The position numbers and the translations under genes were made by a program. Below, in pieces: positions 14,925 to 22,153 of a stretch of 64,000 bases of DNA. Under the pieces are notes generated by a model. The model was not told where the DNA came from and ran no database searches. It saw only the letters and a list, made by a program, of their open reading frames with translations. Source of the DNA: JBGPEQ01 sp050180895 (GTDB taxonomy: Bacteria > Pseudomonadota > Alphaproteobacteria > Dongiales > Dongiaceae); NCBI GenBank assembly GCA_050180895.1, contig JBFXDS010000001.1:310001-374000 (forward strand). The letters are read 5' to 3'. Numbering within the stretch: position 1 is the first letter of the stretch; the number at the start of each line of letters is the position of its first letter.

Positions 14925-15959
14925 ATGCCGCTTTCCCCTGAACAGCAAGCCGAGGTCGATGCGCTCGCCGACGCCACGCAGCCGACGCGCCGCGCGACGG
15001 TGCCGGCGCTCGAGGAGATCCTCTACACGGCGATTCCCGTGCTCGATCACGGCTTCGTGCGCGTGATCGACTACATGGGCGACGATGCGGCGATCGTGCA
15101 GGCGGCGCGCGTCTCCTACGGCAAGGGCACGAAGAAGGTGAGCGAGGACCGCGGGCTCATCAACTATCTGCTGCGCCATCGCCACTCGACGCCGTTCGAG
15201 ATGTGCGAGATCAAGCTTCACGTCAAGCTGCCGATCTTCGTCGCGCGGCAGTGGATCCGGCACCGCACGGCGAACGTGAACGAATATTCCGCGCGCTACT
15301 CGATCCTCGACCGCGAGTTCTACGTGCCGGACCGCGACTTCCTCGATTCGCGCCGCATCGAGCGGCATATCGAGTACACGCGCGACCAGGGCCAGCCCGA
15401 CCTGTTCGGCGCGCCCGGGCCGGCCGAGCCGCGCTACCTGGCGACGCAGTCGAGCGCCAACAAGCAGGGGCGCGACGACGCGCTGCCGGCGGCCGAGGCG
15501 CAGGAGGTGCTGGCGATGATCAAGGCCGAGAGCGCCCGCGCCTACACCAACTACACGAAGCTGCTGAACGAGGACCAGAGCGGCCAGGTGATCGACGCGG
15601 AGCGCCACGGCATCGCGCGCGAGCTGGCGCGCATGGTGCTGCCGGCCAACATCTACACGCAGTGGTACTGGAAGATCGACCTCCACAACCTGCTGCATTT
15701 CCTGTCCCTGCGGGCCGATCCGCACGCGCAGTACGAGATCCGCGCCTATGCCGAGGCGATGCTCGACATCGTCAAGCGCTGGGTGCCGATCACGCACGAC
15801 GCATTCGTGCAGCACCGGCTGAGCTCGGTGACGCTGTCGGCCAAATCGTTCGCGGTGGTGAAGCGGCTCATCGCCGGCGAGGCCGTGACGGAGGCGAGCA
15901 GCGGACTCGGCAAGCGCGAATGGCGCGAACTGATGGCGGCGCTCGGCCGCGAGACGTGA
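14925..15959 (+). CDS. thyX: Flavin-dependent thymidylate synthase
   Basis: A 344-residue enzyme making dTMP from dUMP with methylene-tetrahydrofolate, FAD and NADPH. The ThyX signature RHRTANVNEYSARY is at residues 112-125. The extended C-terminus fits alphaproteobacterial ThyX. It replaces the classical ThyA. A dCTP deaminase gene about 4 kb downstream could feed dUMP supply, although that gene lies inside a possible mobile island. Start at the ATG after CGATC. Confidence 0.95.
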   Translation: MPLSPEQQAEVDALADATQPTRRATVPALEEILYTAIPVLDHGFVRVIDYMGDDAAIVQAARVSYGKGTKKVSEDRGLINYLLRHRHSTPFEMCEIKLHVKLPIFVARQWIRHRTANVNEYSARYSILDREFYVPDRDFLDSRRIERHIEYTRDQGQPDLFGAPGPAEPRYLATQSSANKQGRDDALPAAEAQEVLAMIKAESARAYTNYTKLLNEDQSGQVIDAERHGIARELARMVLPANIYTQWYWKIDLHNLLHFLSLRADPHAQYEIRAYAEAMLDIVKRWVPITHDAFVQHRLSSVTLSAKSFAVVKRLIAGEAVTEASSGLGKREWRELMAALGRET

Positions 15960-15965
15960 GGCCGT

Positions 15966-16295
15966 TCAGGCGGCGCGGGGGCCGAACAGGATGAGGGCGG
16001 CGCCGGCGAGGCAGACGAGGGCGCCGATCGCGTCCCAGCGGTCCGGCCGCGCGCCTTCCACCGCCCACAGCCAGGCCAGCGAGGCAGCGATATAGACGCC
16101 GCCATAGGCGGCGTAGGCGCGGCCGGCGAAGGCGCTGTCGGCGAAGGTCAGCAGCCAAGCGAAGAGGGCGAGCGACGCCAGGCCCGGCAGCACCCACCAG
16201 ACGGACTTGTCGAGCCGCAGCCAGGCCCAGACGGCGAAGCAGCCGGCGATCTCCGCGACCGCGGCGCCGACATAGACGAGGGTGGTCCTGATCAT
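15966..16295 (-). CDS. YnfA/UPF0060 membrane protein
   Basis: A 109-residue protein with four predicted membrane helices. AEIAGCFAVWAWLRLDKS, AYAAYGGVYIAASLAWLW and RPDRWDAIGALVCLAGAALI are the conserved UPF0060 blocks. The fold is related to small multidrug-resistance transporters, so an exporter role is possible; no substrate is known. It converges with thyX, with a 6-base gap. Confidence 0.9.
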   Translation of the reverse strand: MIRTTLVYVGAAVAEIAGCFAVWAWLRLDKSVWWVLPGLASLALFAWLLTFADSAFAGRAYAAYGGVYIAASLAWLWAVEGARPDRWDAIGALVCLAGAALILFGPRAA

Positions 16296-16415
16296 GGCGC
16301 CGCTGCCCTTGCGGACGCGATTCGTCGGCCGGTCATTTTCTCTGCCTCCCCAACGACCCTGAACTCGTCACGTTACTTGAGACGCGGCCGGATTGGCCAG
16401 CCCGCGGCGGTCGGT

Positions 16416-16436
16416 GTAGTGAGTCAGTTTGGAATC
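16416..16436 (+). repeat. Left terminal inverted repeat of the candidate island
   Basis: These 21 bases match the reverse complement of 20536-20556 except at positions 7 and 17. Similarity starts sharply at GTAGTG and does not extend outward. Confidence 0.75.
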
Positions 16437-16490
16437 CGGTCAACCTGACGGGCGGTTGCACCTGTCAGGCCGCGTTGCGATATTAGCAAC

Positions 16491-16715
16491 TTGGCCACGA
16501 AGCGACTCAAACGTCCGCGCGACCCCATTGCCCTCGCCAAGCTCATTGGCGATATCGCGACGGGGCGCGTCATTGACGCCGTCCCCGACCAAAAGAACCT
16601 CGCTGCCGCGGACCTCGGCGCTAGGGGCGGCAAGGTGCGAGCGGCGAGATTGACCAAGCAGCGCCGCACGGAGATTGCCAGAAAAGCAGCGGCCAAGCGT
16701 TGGGGCAAAGGCTGA
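16491..16715 (+). CDS. Small basic protein, unknown function
   Basis: A 74-residue protein read from a TTG start: MATKRLKRPRDPIALAKLIG. The second half has an Arg/Lys-rich LGARGGKVRAARL and EIARKAAAKRW. This arrangement is seen in small conserved proteins common in alphaproteobacterial genomes, often in islands. The basic, Gly-Gly-containing C-terminus suggests nucleic-acid binding, but that is inference. The TTG is chosen because the following residues match the usual start of the family. Confidence 0.6.
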   Translation: MATKRLKRPRDPIALAKLIGDIATGRVIDAVPDQKNLAAADLGARGGKVRAARLTKQRRTEIARKAAAKRWGKG

Positions 16716-16718
16716 TAC

Positions 16719-17804
16719 CTACCGGACGATCCGTAGCCGGAGCCCAGATACCGCGGGCTTCGCGTCCAAATCATAGTACGAAGCCAATTGCTCTTCGTGC
16801 AGTTGTATGAGCTTGGCAAATTCCGCCTTGCTGTAGCCGAAGGTGTCCAAGTGTAGGCTGAGCATCCGGGACACGACGCCGGGGGTTTCGCGCTGGAAAT
16901 CGAGCTCTGGCGGTTCGCGCAACCTCATTCGTGACGTATTGAACTGCCGCCACAACCAGTTGGCTTGGTTCGGTTCAATAAGCTTCAAAGATTGAGCCCG
17001 ATACAGCAATGCCTGCATCGAGACGCGCCACTCTGGCTTGAGAGCTGCCAGCCGACGCAAGTCTATGCGCCCCATAAGCGCAGGCTTTATGTCTACCGCT
17101 GGCATCAGCAAAGCACTTGCAAATTCGTTGGCTTCCTTCTCCATGCTGGCATTGGGGAACCTATGCATCACAAGATGCCCAAGCTCATGCGCAAGCGTAA
17201 ACCGCGTTCGGTCGGCCGGCTGATCCTCATTCAACACGATCACTGGCAATAGGCCGGGGACTGATACCGTCACGCCACTGACTGCGCTACCAGCCAAGGA
17301 CGAGAACACCACAACTGCGCCAGCCCGTTCGACAGCACCAATCAGATTTTGGAGTGGCCCAGCCGGCAAGAGCCAATGTGCGCGGACTGTAGACGCGATG
17401 CGCTCGATATCCCCCCTGTATTCCTCGGGGTCAAGATTAGGAATCGTCGCCTGGGGTGTGTACTCTACAGCATCGAGCATCCGCCGAAGATGCATAACGC
17501 GGATGTTCAATTCCGCGACGATTCGATCCAATTCTCGGACTGTCACATCGTGCTTCTTACGCCACATCGGGTGAACGCTGACGGGCGCACCAAATATTGA
17601 GTCGGGCTGATAGAAGAATGATGCGGGCAACTCATAGACCAGCGCAGCACGGGTTGCGAACTCTTCGTTTGGGGTTGCCATCGCGTTTTCATAACGCGAC
17701 AGGCTGACTTGGGGGATACCCAACCGTTGAGCGGCTTCCCCCTGTGAGAATCCCTTTCGCTGCCGCGCTATGCGCAGCAGACCACCATTGAACTGCCCGC
17801 TCAT
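16719..17804 (-). CDS. XRE helix-turn-helix / ImmA-IrrE metallopeptidase fusion
   Basis: A 361-residue protein. Residues 8-65 are an XRE-type HTH (IARQRKGFSQGEAAQRLGIP, then SLSRYEN). Residues about 155-240 are an ImmA/IrrE zinc peptidase with H206-E-L-G-H210 and a likely third ligand E224 in EKEANEFASALLMP. Such COG2856-XRE proteins cleave repressors in mobile elements and stress responses or act in two-gene toxin-antitoxin-like modules. The partner gene upstream on the same strand stops only 4 bases before this start, indicating an operon. Frames upstream of the ATG at 17802-17804 overlap the partner and are rejected. Confidence 0.85.
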   Translation of the reverse strand: MSGQFNGGLLRIARQRKGFSQGEAAQRLGIPQVSLSRYENAMATPNEEFATRAALVYELPASFFYQPDSIFGAPVSVHPMWRKKHDVTVRELDRIVAELNIRVMHLRRMLDAVEYTPQATIPNLDPEEYRGDIERIASTVRAHWLLPAGPLQNLIGAVERAGAVVVFSSLAGSAVSGVTVSVPGLLPVIVLNEDQPADRTRFTLAHELGHLVMHRFPNASMEKEANEFASALLMPAVDIKPALMGRIDLRRLAALKPEWRVSMQALLYRAQSLKLIEPNQANWLWRQFNTSRMRLREPPELDFQRETPGVVSRMLSLHLDTFGYSKAEFAKLIQLHEEQLASYYDLDAKPAVSGLRLRIVR

Positions 17805-17808
17805 CTTC

Positions 17809-18423
17809 TCAATCTTCGTCGGATTCTTCGTCGCGCTCTGTCGGTTGGCGAGGATTGACGATATCCGCAGGATCATATGACGGCGGAGGCGAGGAGGGTC
17901 GTAGCGGCACAATCGAAGCGCCACCATCCTCGATGCCACCGAGCGTGTATGCCCATAGACGCATATCGCCGTCACGCGCTTGGACGACGATATTCTCTAT
18001 AGCTGTCGCAGTATCATTCAGGAGATAGACGATTTCGATCTTTTGGAGGCCGGGGAGTCCGGGGAGGTCACTTTGAGCCTCGCAAAAAGCCATATTGGCT
18101 TGCGTGGGGACGTTGCCCCCTAAGCCGCGCTCGTTCGCCTTCTTGCAGCGAACCAGTAACAGTTTGTCAAAGATGATCTTGATGGTCTCATCCTGGAAAT
18201 GAAACCTGACACCGCGATCATCCGCGAACGCCTCCAAGAGGCGTACGGCGATCCGTTCAAAAACCATATTGGCCCGAGTGCGCGCCCAACGACTGTATTT
18301 GGCGCGCTCGGGACTCTCTAGCCAATCAGTCCATGCACGTTCAAACGCACTTCGGATTTTGCCTTCGCGCATTGGTGAGAGAATTTTTCGAGCGTCGCTT
18401 TCAAGCGCAACAGTCATTTGCAC
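17809..18423 (-). CDS. Unknown partner of the XRE-ImmA/IrrE protein
   Basis: A 204-residue protein I do not recognise. The N-terminal half is helical and basic (KIRSAFERAWTDWLESPERA, then RANMVFERIAVRLLEAF). The middle alternates strands (VRFHFQDETIKIIFDKLLLV, IEIVYLLNDTATAIENI). The C-terminus is Pro-rich and ends in an acidic DEESDED. It is the first gene of a two-gene unit with the metallopeptidase. By position it could be a toxin, a cleavage substrate or an effector; the sequence does not decide. Confidence 0.65.
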   Translation of the reverse strand: MQMTVALESDARKILSPMREGKIRSAFERAWTDWLESPERAKYSRWARTRANMVFERIAVRLLEAFADDRGVRFHFQDETIKIIFDKLLLVRCKKANERGLGGNVPTQANMAFCEAQSDLPGLPGLQKIEIVYLLNDTATAIENIVVQARDGDMRLWAYTLGGIEDGGASIVPLRPSSPPPSYDPADIVNPRQPTERDEESDED

Positions 18424-18527
18424 ACTCCTAAGAACGTTGGTTAAGAGTCGCGCCGCTCAACGCCATTGTCAACGCTTTTTTTTCATCTTTTAATCCATGG
18501 TCGTTAACCAGATGATATAGAATAAAA

Positions 18528-18563
18528 ATATATGATTTACGCTAAGCATAAAAGATCATATAT
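18528..18563. promoter_or_regulatory. Inverted repeat overlapping the transposase leader
   Basis: ATATATGAT (18528-18536) and ATCATATAT (18555-18563) are exact inverse arms around an 18-base loop. The right arm touches the AAGGAG ribosome site of the transposase. It could be an operator or an RNA hairpin limiting translation. Confidence 0.4.
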
Positions 18564-18570
18564 AAGGAGT

Positions 18571-19473
18571 ATGAACAGGCTCCCAACCGAGAAGCGCGTG
18601 CAAATCCTCGGCATGATGGTCAAGGGTATGTCGATACGGTCGATTGCTCGCCTGGCGGGGGTCAGCAAGAACACTATTGCCAAGCTGCTGGTCGATGCCG
18701 GCGCAGCCTGTTCCGAGTACCAGGATCGGATGCTGCGGGAACTTCCGTGCAAGCGCCTCCAGCTCGACGAAATCTGGAGTTTCGTCTACGCGAAGGCCAA
18801 GAACGTCCGCACGGCCAAGGCGGCACCGGAGATTGCTAGCGATATCTGGACGTGGACGGCCATCGATGCCGATACCAAGCTGATCGCGTCGTGGATGGTT
18901 GGTGACCGCAGCGGCGCAACGGCCAAGGTGTTCATTGCCGACCTGGCGTCACGGCTCGCCAATCGCGTCCAGATCACGACTGACGGCCGCAACGCCTATC
19001 TGCAAGTCATCGATGACGCCTTCGGTATCGACGTTGACTACGCGATCCTGGAGAAGGTTTACGCGGTGCCGGCGGAAGCGCAGACCCGCTACAGCCCGCC
19101 GGTATGCGTCGGCGCGAAGCAGAAGGAAGTCCTGGGCCGGCCCGACCACGACCGTATCTCAACAAGCTATGCCGAGCGTCAGAACCTCAATATCAGGATG
19201 GGCAACCGGCGCTTCACGCGACTCACGAGCGCGTTCTCAAAGAAGGTTGAAAACCACGTCCACGCGCTGTCGATCTACTTCATGCATTACAACTTCGTTC
19301 GCATCCACCAGACGACGCACGTTACGCCGGCAATGGCCGCTAGTGTGACGCAGACACTTTGGTCGCTGACGGACATCGTCCTCGTCGTTGATAAATGGGA
19401 GAAGGCGCGGAAGCGAAATAAATTCGCCGCCTCCCCCTATATAGGGGGTTCGCACGTCAACCAACGGTGGTAG
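18571..19473 (+). CDS. IS1-like DDE transposase
   Basis: A 300-residue single-frame transposase. An HTH is at residues 18-45 (KGMSIRSIARLAGVSKNTIA). The likely DDE triad is D66 (LQLDEIWSFV), D138 (ITTDGRNAY) and E202 (SYAERQNLNIRM). The ATG at 18571 has AAGGAG four bases upstream, better than the ATG at 18532. Unlike classical IS1 there is no InsA/InsB frameshift arrangement. No short inverted repeats of its own were found right beside the gene; the 21-bp repeats at 16416 and 20536 might be its ends. It has no visible damage. Confidence 0.85.
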   Translation: MNRLPTEKRVQILGMMVKGMSIRSIARLAGVSKNTIAKLLVDAGAACSEYQDRMLRELPCKRLQLDEIWSFVYAKAKNVRTAKAAPEIASDIWTWTAIDADTKLIASWMVGDRSGATAKVFIADLASRLANRVQITTDGRNAYLQVIDDAFGIDVDYAILEKVYAVPAEAQTRYSPPVCVGAKQKEVLGRPDHDRISTSYAERQNLNIRMGNRRFTRLTSAFSKKVENHVHALSIYFMHYNFVRIHQTTHVTPAMAASVTQTLWSLTDIVLVVDKWEKARKRNKFAASPYIGGSHVNQRW

Positions 19474-19491
19474 CTTATTGGCAATAAGCTA
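19471..19491. terminator. Hairpin at the transposase stop codon
   Basis: TAGCTTATTG and CAATAAGCTA are exact inverse arms around one base, starting with the stop codon itself. AACAAAAAAG follows, so there is no U-run on the plus strand. It may end transcription weakly or protect the mRNA end. A CCCCCTATATAGGGGG palindrome lies just upstream inside the gene (19435-19450). Confidence 0.4.
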
Positions 19492-19594
19492 TTGGAACAA
19501 AAAAGAAACTCAAACTATGGTGTTTATGTCTGGTTACAACCCATAAATCCTGTGTAAATAGATCGTTGTGCAACGCATTCCAAGGAGGGAAGCC

Positions 19595-19837
19595 ATGGTC
19601 ATAAAGATACAGGGACAGGAGGAAGGTCCAATTCCCACTGAAAGGGTGGTGACCATTGCGACCACGACAGGCAAAGAAGATGTGGTTGTCCATACCAGCC
19701 AGGTTTCCGGCGACGGCATCGAAGTAGGCTTCATCAAGAATCAGGAAGATGGTCGTTCAGTACTAGTCGAATTGCCGCGCGAGACGGTAACGGGGCGTTG
19801 GAGAGTTTGGGTTCCTTCCACAGCAGTGGCGAGGTAG
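19595..19837 (+). CDS. Hypothetical 80-residue protein
   Basis: An ATG at 19595 is preceded by AAGGAGGGAAG, a near-perfect ribosome site. The protein is strand-rich (ERVVTIATTTGKEDVVVHTS, then RSVLVELPRETVTGRWRVWV) and has no recognised family. It is 28 bases upstream of the dCTP deaminase gene on the same strand, so the two are likely expressed together. Confidence 0.6.
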   Translation: MVIKIQGQEEGPIPTERVVTIATTTGKEDVVVHTSQVSGDGIEVGFIKNQEDGRSVLVELPRETVTGRWRVWVPSTAVAR

Positions 19838-19865
19838 CCAACTCTCTCTTTGGGGGGAGTGGTCA

Positions 19866-20405
19866 ATGGTTTTGACGGATCGTGAAATTCAACTCGCTCT
19901 AGCAAACGGGCAAATTGAAATCTCACCGTCGCCGAGCGAAGAAGCGTATAGCTCGACGAGCCTTGACCTCACCCTCGATGATCCGGGGGATATCTGGCAA
20001 GAGCTTCCCGGTCAGCCTATTAGGCCCGGCAAAGCCGGATATAGCTATCAGCAGCTCAATAAGCGGAAAACTCGCGTTTCCCTCAAAGGCTATACCCTTG
20101 AGCCGCACCAATTCCTTCTCGCTTGGACGCGCGAGACTATACGACTCCCTGCGGAGTCACGCATTGCGGCTAGAGTAGAGGGCAAAAGCAGCATCGCCCG
20201 ATTGGGCATATGCGTGCATCTGACGGCCCCGACCATACATGCTGGATTCAGGGGGCAGATTCAGTTGGAGATGTGCAACTTTGGCGCTAACGAGGTGATC
20301 CTCGACGTAGGAATGCCGATTTGTCAGTTGATTTTTGAATCAACTCTCGGCACCCCCATAAAGGGTTATACGGGCAAGTTCGCGTCGCAGACCTCCGCCA
20401 GTTAG
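19866..20405 (+). CDS. dcd: dCTP deaminase family protein
   Basis: A 179-residue trimeric dUTPase-fold protein. Key residues sit where E. coli Dcd has S111, R115, A124 and E138: here S108 and R112 in GKSSIARLG, A121 in HLTAP, and E135 in GFRGQIQLEM. The C-terminal YTGKFASQ matches the Dcd lid YxGKYxxQ. Dcd converts dCTP to dUTP, feeding dTMP synthesis. Dcd-like proteins are also known as anti-phage nucleotide-depletion enzymes. Its place in a probable mobile island beside an unknown gene leaves both roles open, and thyX lies only 4 kb away. I am sure of the fold and fairly sure of deaminase over dUTPase. Confidence 0.85.
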   Translation: MVLTDREIQLALANGQIEISPSPSEEAYSSTSLDLTLDDPGDIWQELPGQPIRPGKAGYSYQQLNKRKTRVSLKGYTLEPHQFLLAWTRETIRLPAESRIAARVEGKSSIARLGICVHLTAPTIHAGFRGQIQLEMCNFGANEVILDVGMPICQLIFESTLGTPIKGYTGKFASQTSAS

Positions 20406-20423
20406 GCCCCAAAACTAAACCGG

Positions 20424-20497
20424 AGGCCTGGGGGAGACCCGAACTCCCGACCTCCGGATTAGTAATCCGGCGCTCTATCCAGCTGAGCTACCAGGGT
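20424..20497 (-). tRNA. Degenerate tRNA-like gene, anticodon ACT
   Basis: The minus strand folds as a cloverleaf: D-stem GCTC/GAGC, anticodon stem CCGGA/TCCGG with loop TTACTAA, variable loop AGGTC, and T-stem GGGAG/CTCCC with loop TTCGGGT. The anticodon reads ACT, which is not used by standard class I bacterial tRNAs. The acceptor stem ACCCTGG/CCAGGCC loses its first two pairs, T-loop A58 is G, and no CCA is encoded. The D-arm TAGCTCAGCTGGATAGAGC resembles arginine tRNAs, where TCT would be one base away. Probably a pseudo-tRNA or a tRNA damaged by recombination. Confidence 0.55.
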
Positions 20498-20535
20498 CCA
20501 AAAGTCACAGTCGCGATACTATCCCAAATCGATAC

Positions 20536-20556
20536 GATTTCAAACTGACCCACTAC
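20536..20556 (-). repeat. Right terminal inverted repeat of the candidate island
   Basis: Reverse complement of the left repeat at 16416-16436 with two mismatches. It lies 39 bases beyond the tRNA-like gene. Confidence 0.75.
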
Positions 20557-20743
20557 CGCGGCCGGACGGGTAGGCTGGACCGGCGCGCGCCGGTCGGACT
20601 AAGGTGGAAGTCCGATGGCCGTGGGGTTGTTTCGCCGTCGGCGCGACCTGGCCCGCTCAGCCGGATTGCCATGCGTGCAGGACCGTTTGCCATGTGCCGG
20701 CGGCCGTCATCGACGCGACGGCCGGAGCGACAAGGAGAGAGCG

Positions 20744-21397
20744 ATGACCGACGAGGCGGACGACATCTGCGCGGTGCCGAGCCAGGGCGCGCTGCGCGAC
20801 ATCATGGGCACGCCGATGGAGCTGGCGGTGCGCAAGCAGCTCGGCAAGCTGGACCGCTACTGCCGGGAGTTCATCGCGCGCTCGCCGTTCCTGTGCATCG
20901 GGACGGCCGATGGCAACGGCAACGCCGACGTCAGCCCGCGCGGCGATCCGCCGGGCTTCGTGCAGGTGCTCGACGACAACACCCTCATCATTCCCGACCG
21001 GCCCGGCAACAACCGGCTGGATACGATGAGCAACATCATGGAGAATCCGAACGTCGGGCTGCTGTTCTTCATCCCGGGCTTCGAGGACACGCTGCGCGTC
21101 AACGGGCGGGCGACGATCGTGCGCGACCCCGCGGCCCTCGCGCGCGCCGCGGTCAACGGCAAGGCGCCGAAGGTGGTGATCCGCGTCGCCGTCGACGAGG
21201 CGTTCCTGCATTGCGCCAAGGCGTTCAAGCGCTCGCGGCTGTGGGATCCGGCCAGCCGGGTCGAGCGCAAGGAGATGCCGAGCCTGGCCAAGATGATCCT
21301 CGAGCAGACCGCGCCGCCGGCCACGCCGCCGACCGCCGGCGAGGTCGCCGCCGGCGACGAATTCGTCGAGCAGGACTACAAGACCGGCATGTACTAA
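20744..21397 (+). CDS. Pyridoxamine 5'-phosphate oxidase family protein
   Basis: A 217-residue FMN-binding split-barrel protein of the MSMEG_1061/DR2398 type. Visible blocks are PFLCIGTADGNGNADVSPRG, LIIPDRPGNNRLDTMSNI and GLLFFIPGFEDTLRVNGRA. Such proteins bind FMN or F420 and reduce unknown substrates; this is not the vitamin B6 enzyme PdxH. The ATG at 20744 has AAGGAGAG seven bases upstream. It is followed 39 bases later by the L,D-transpeptidase gene. Confidence 0.85.
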   Translation: MTDEADDICAVPSQGALRDIMGTPMELAVRKQLGKLDRYCREFIARSPFLCIGTADGNGNADVSPRGDPPGFVQVLDDNTLIIPDRPGNNRLDTMSNIMENPNVGLLFFIPGFEDTLRVNGRATIVRDPAALARAAVNGKAPKVVIRVAVDEAFLHCAKAFKRSRLWDPASRVERKEMPSLAKMILEQTAPPATPPTAGEVAAGDEFVEQDYKTGMY

Positions 21398-21436
21398 CGC
21401 CGCGATTTCGCCGCAAACACCGTTCAAGGGGAGGAT

Positions 21437-21949
21437 GTGAGTCCCCTTGGACGGATCGCATCGGTGGCTGGCGTTCTCGCCCTGGCGGGCGCCGTGGCTT
21501 CCTCCACGGCGACGCCCGAGGCGGCGCCGGTGGCCATCGGGCGGGCGGACGCGGTGCTGGTCGACAAGAGCGACCGGCGGCTGCATCTCCTGCGCGAGGG
21601 CGCGGTGATCGCGACCTTTCCGGCGGCGCTCGGCTTCGCGCCGGCGGGGCACAAGACGCAACAGGGCGACGGACGCACGCCGGAAGGGCGCTACGTCCTG
21701 GACTGGCGAAACCCGAAGAGCCGGTTCCATCTGTCGATCCACATCTCCTACCCGAACGCGGCCGACAAGGCGCAGGCGGCGGCACGCGGCGTGTCGCCGG
21801 GCGGCGACATCTTCATCCACGGCACGCCCTGGCTGGCGCGCGCCGTCGGCTGGGACTGGACGCTCGGCTGCATCGCCGTGTCGAACGCCGACATGGACGC
21901 GATCTGGGCGTCGGTCGCCGACGGCACGCCGATCGAGATCCGGCCTTAG
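21437..21949 (+). CDS. L,D-transpeptidase (YkuD) family protein
   Basis: A 170-residue exported protein starting at GTG with GGGGAGG upstream. Residues 1-27 form an Ala-rich signal sequence. The YkuD domain covers about 35-168 with the catalytic motif split as FIHGTPWL and TLGCIAVSNADMD (catalytic Cys near residue 146). YkuD enzymes crosslink peptidoglycan or anchor proteins in the periplasm. The short form is like ErfK/YafK-type proteins. Confidence 0.85.
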   Translation: MSPLGRIASVAGVLALAGAVASSTATPEAAPVAIGRADAVLVDKSDRRLHLLREGAVIATFPAALGFAPAGHKTQQGDGRTPEGRYVLDWRNPKSRFHLSIHISYPNAADKAQAAARGVSPGGDIFIHGTPWLARAVGWDWTLGCIAVSNADMDAIWASVADGTPIEIRP

Positions 21950-21967
21950 GCCTGCACCCACCGTCGT

Positions 21968-22047
21968 GCGTCCTTCGACAGGCTCAGGATGAGGGGCAAT
22001 TTTGATGGCGTATAGAAAGTCCTCATGCTGAGCCTGTCGAAGCACGC
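21968..22047. repeat. GCGTCCTTCGACA inverted repeat, copy C
   Basis: The left arm 21968-21994 is identical to that of copy B. The right arm 22021-22047 pairs with it except for two bases. It lies between the L,D-transpeptidase gene and cydA on the same strand and may separate their transcripts. Confidence 0.85.
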
Positions 22048-22153
22048 ACCGCGCTGATCCAGGTCCCCTGCGACACAGATAGTGTTCACGGAACCTTGCA
22101 CATCGGCTAGGGTTGGCCGGTCATTGGCCCGGCATCTCGGTCGCGGGGGCGCG

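Larger units (their letters stand above)
16416..20556. mobile_element. Candidate transposon-like island bounded by inverted repeats
   Basis: GTAGTGAGTCAGTTTGGAAT begins the left end at 16416, and the right end at 20556 reads GTAGTGGGTCAGTTTGAAAT on the other strand: 19 of 21 positions match. Inside are a 74-residue basic protein, an XRE-ImmA/IrrE gene with partner, an IS1-like DDE transposase, an 80-residue unknown, a dCTP deaminase and a tRNA-like gene. The internal genes are visibly more AT-rich than thyX or cydA outside. No target-site duplication is evident at the repeat ends and no integrase is present, so the boundaries are a proposal. Confidence 0.4.

Noticed and set aside
16296..16490. 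Search for an integrase or a direct repeat of the tRNA-like 3' end at the island's left edge
   Set aside because: No integrase frame and no copy of the GGAGGCCTGG end was found, so tRNA-type integration is less likely than transposition through the inverted repeats.
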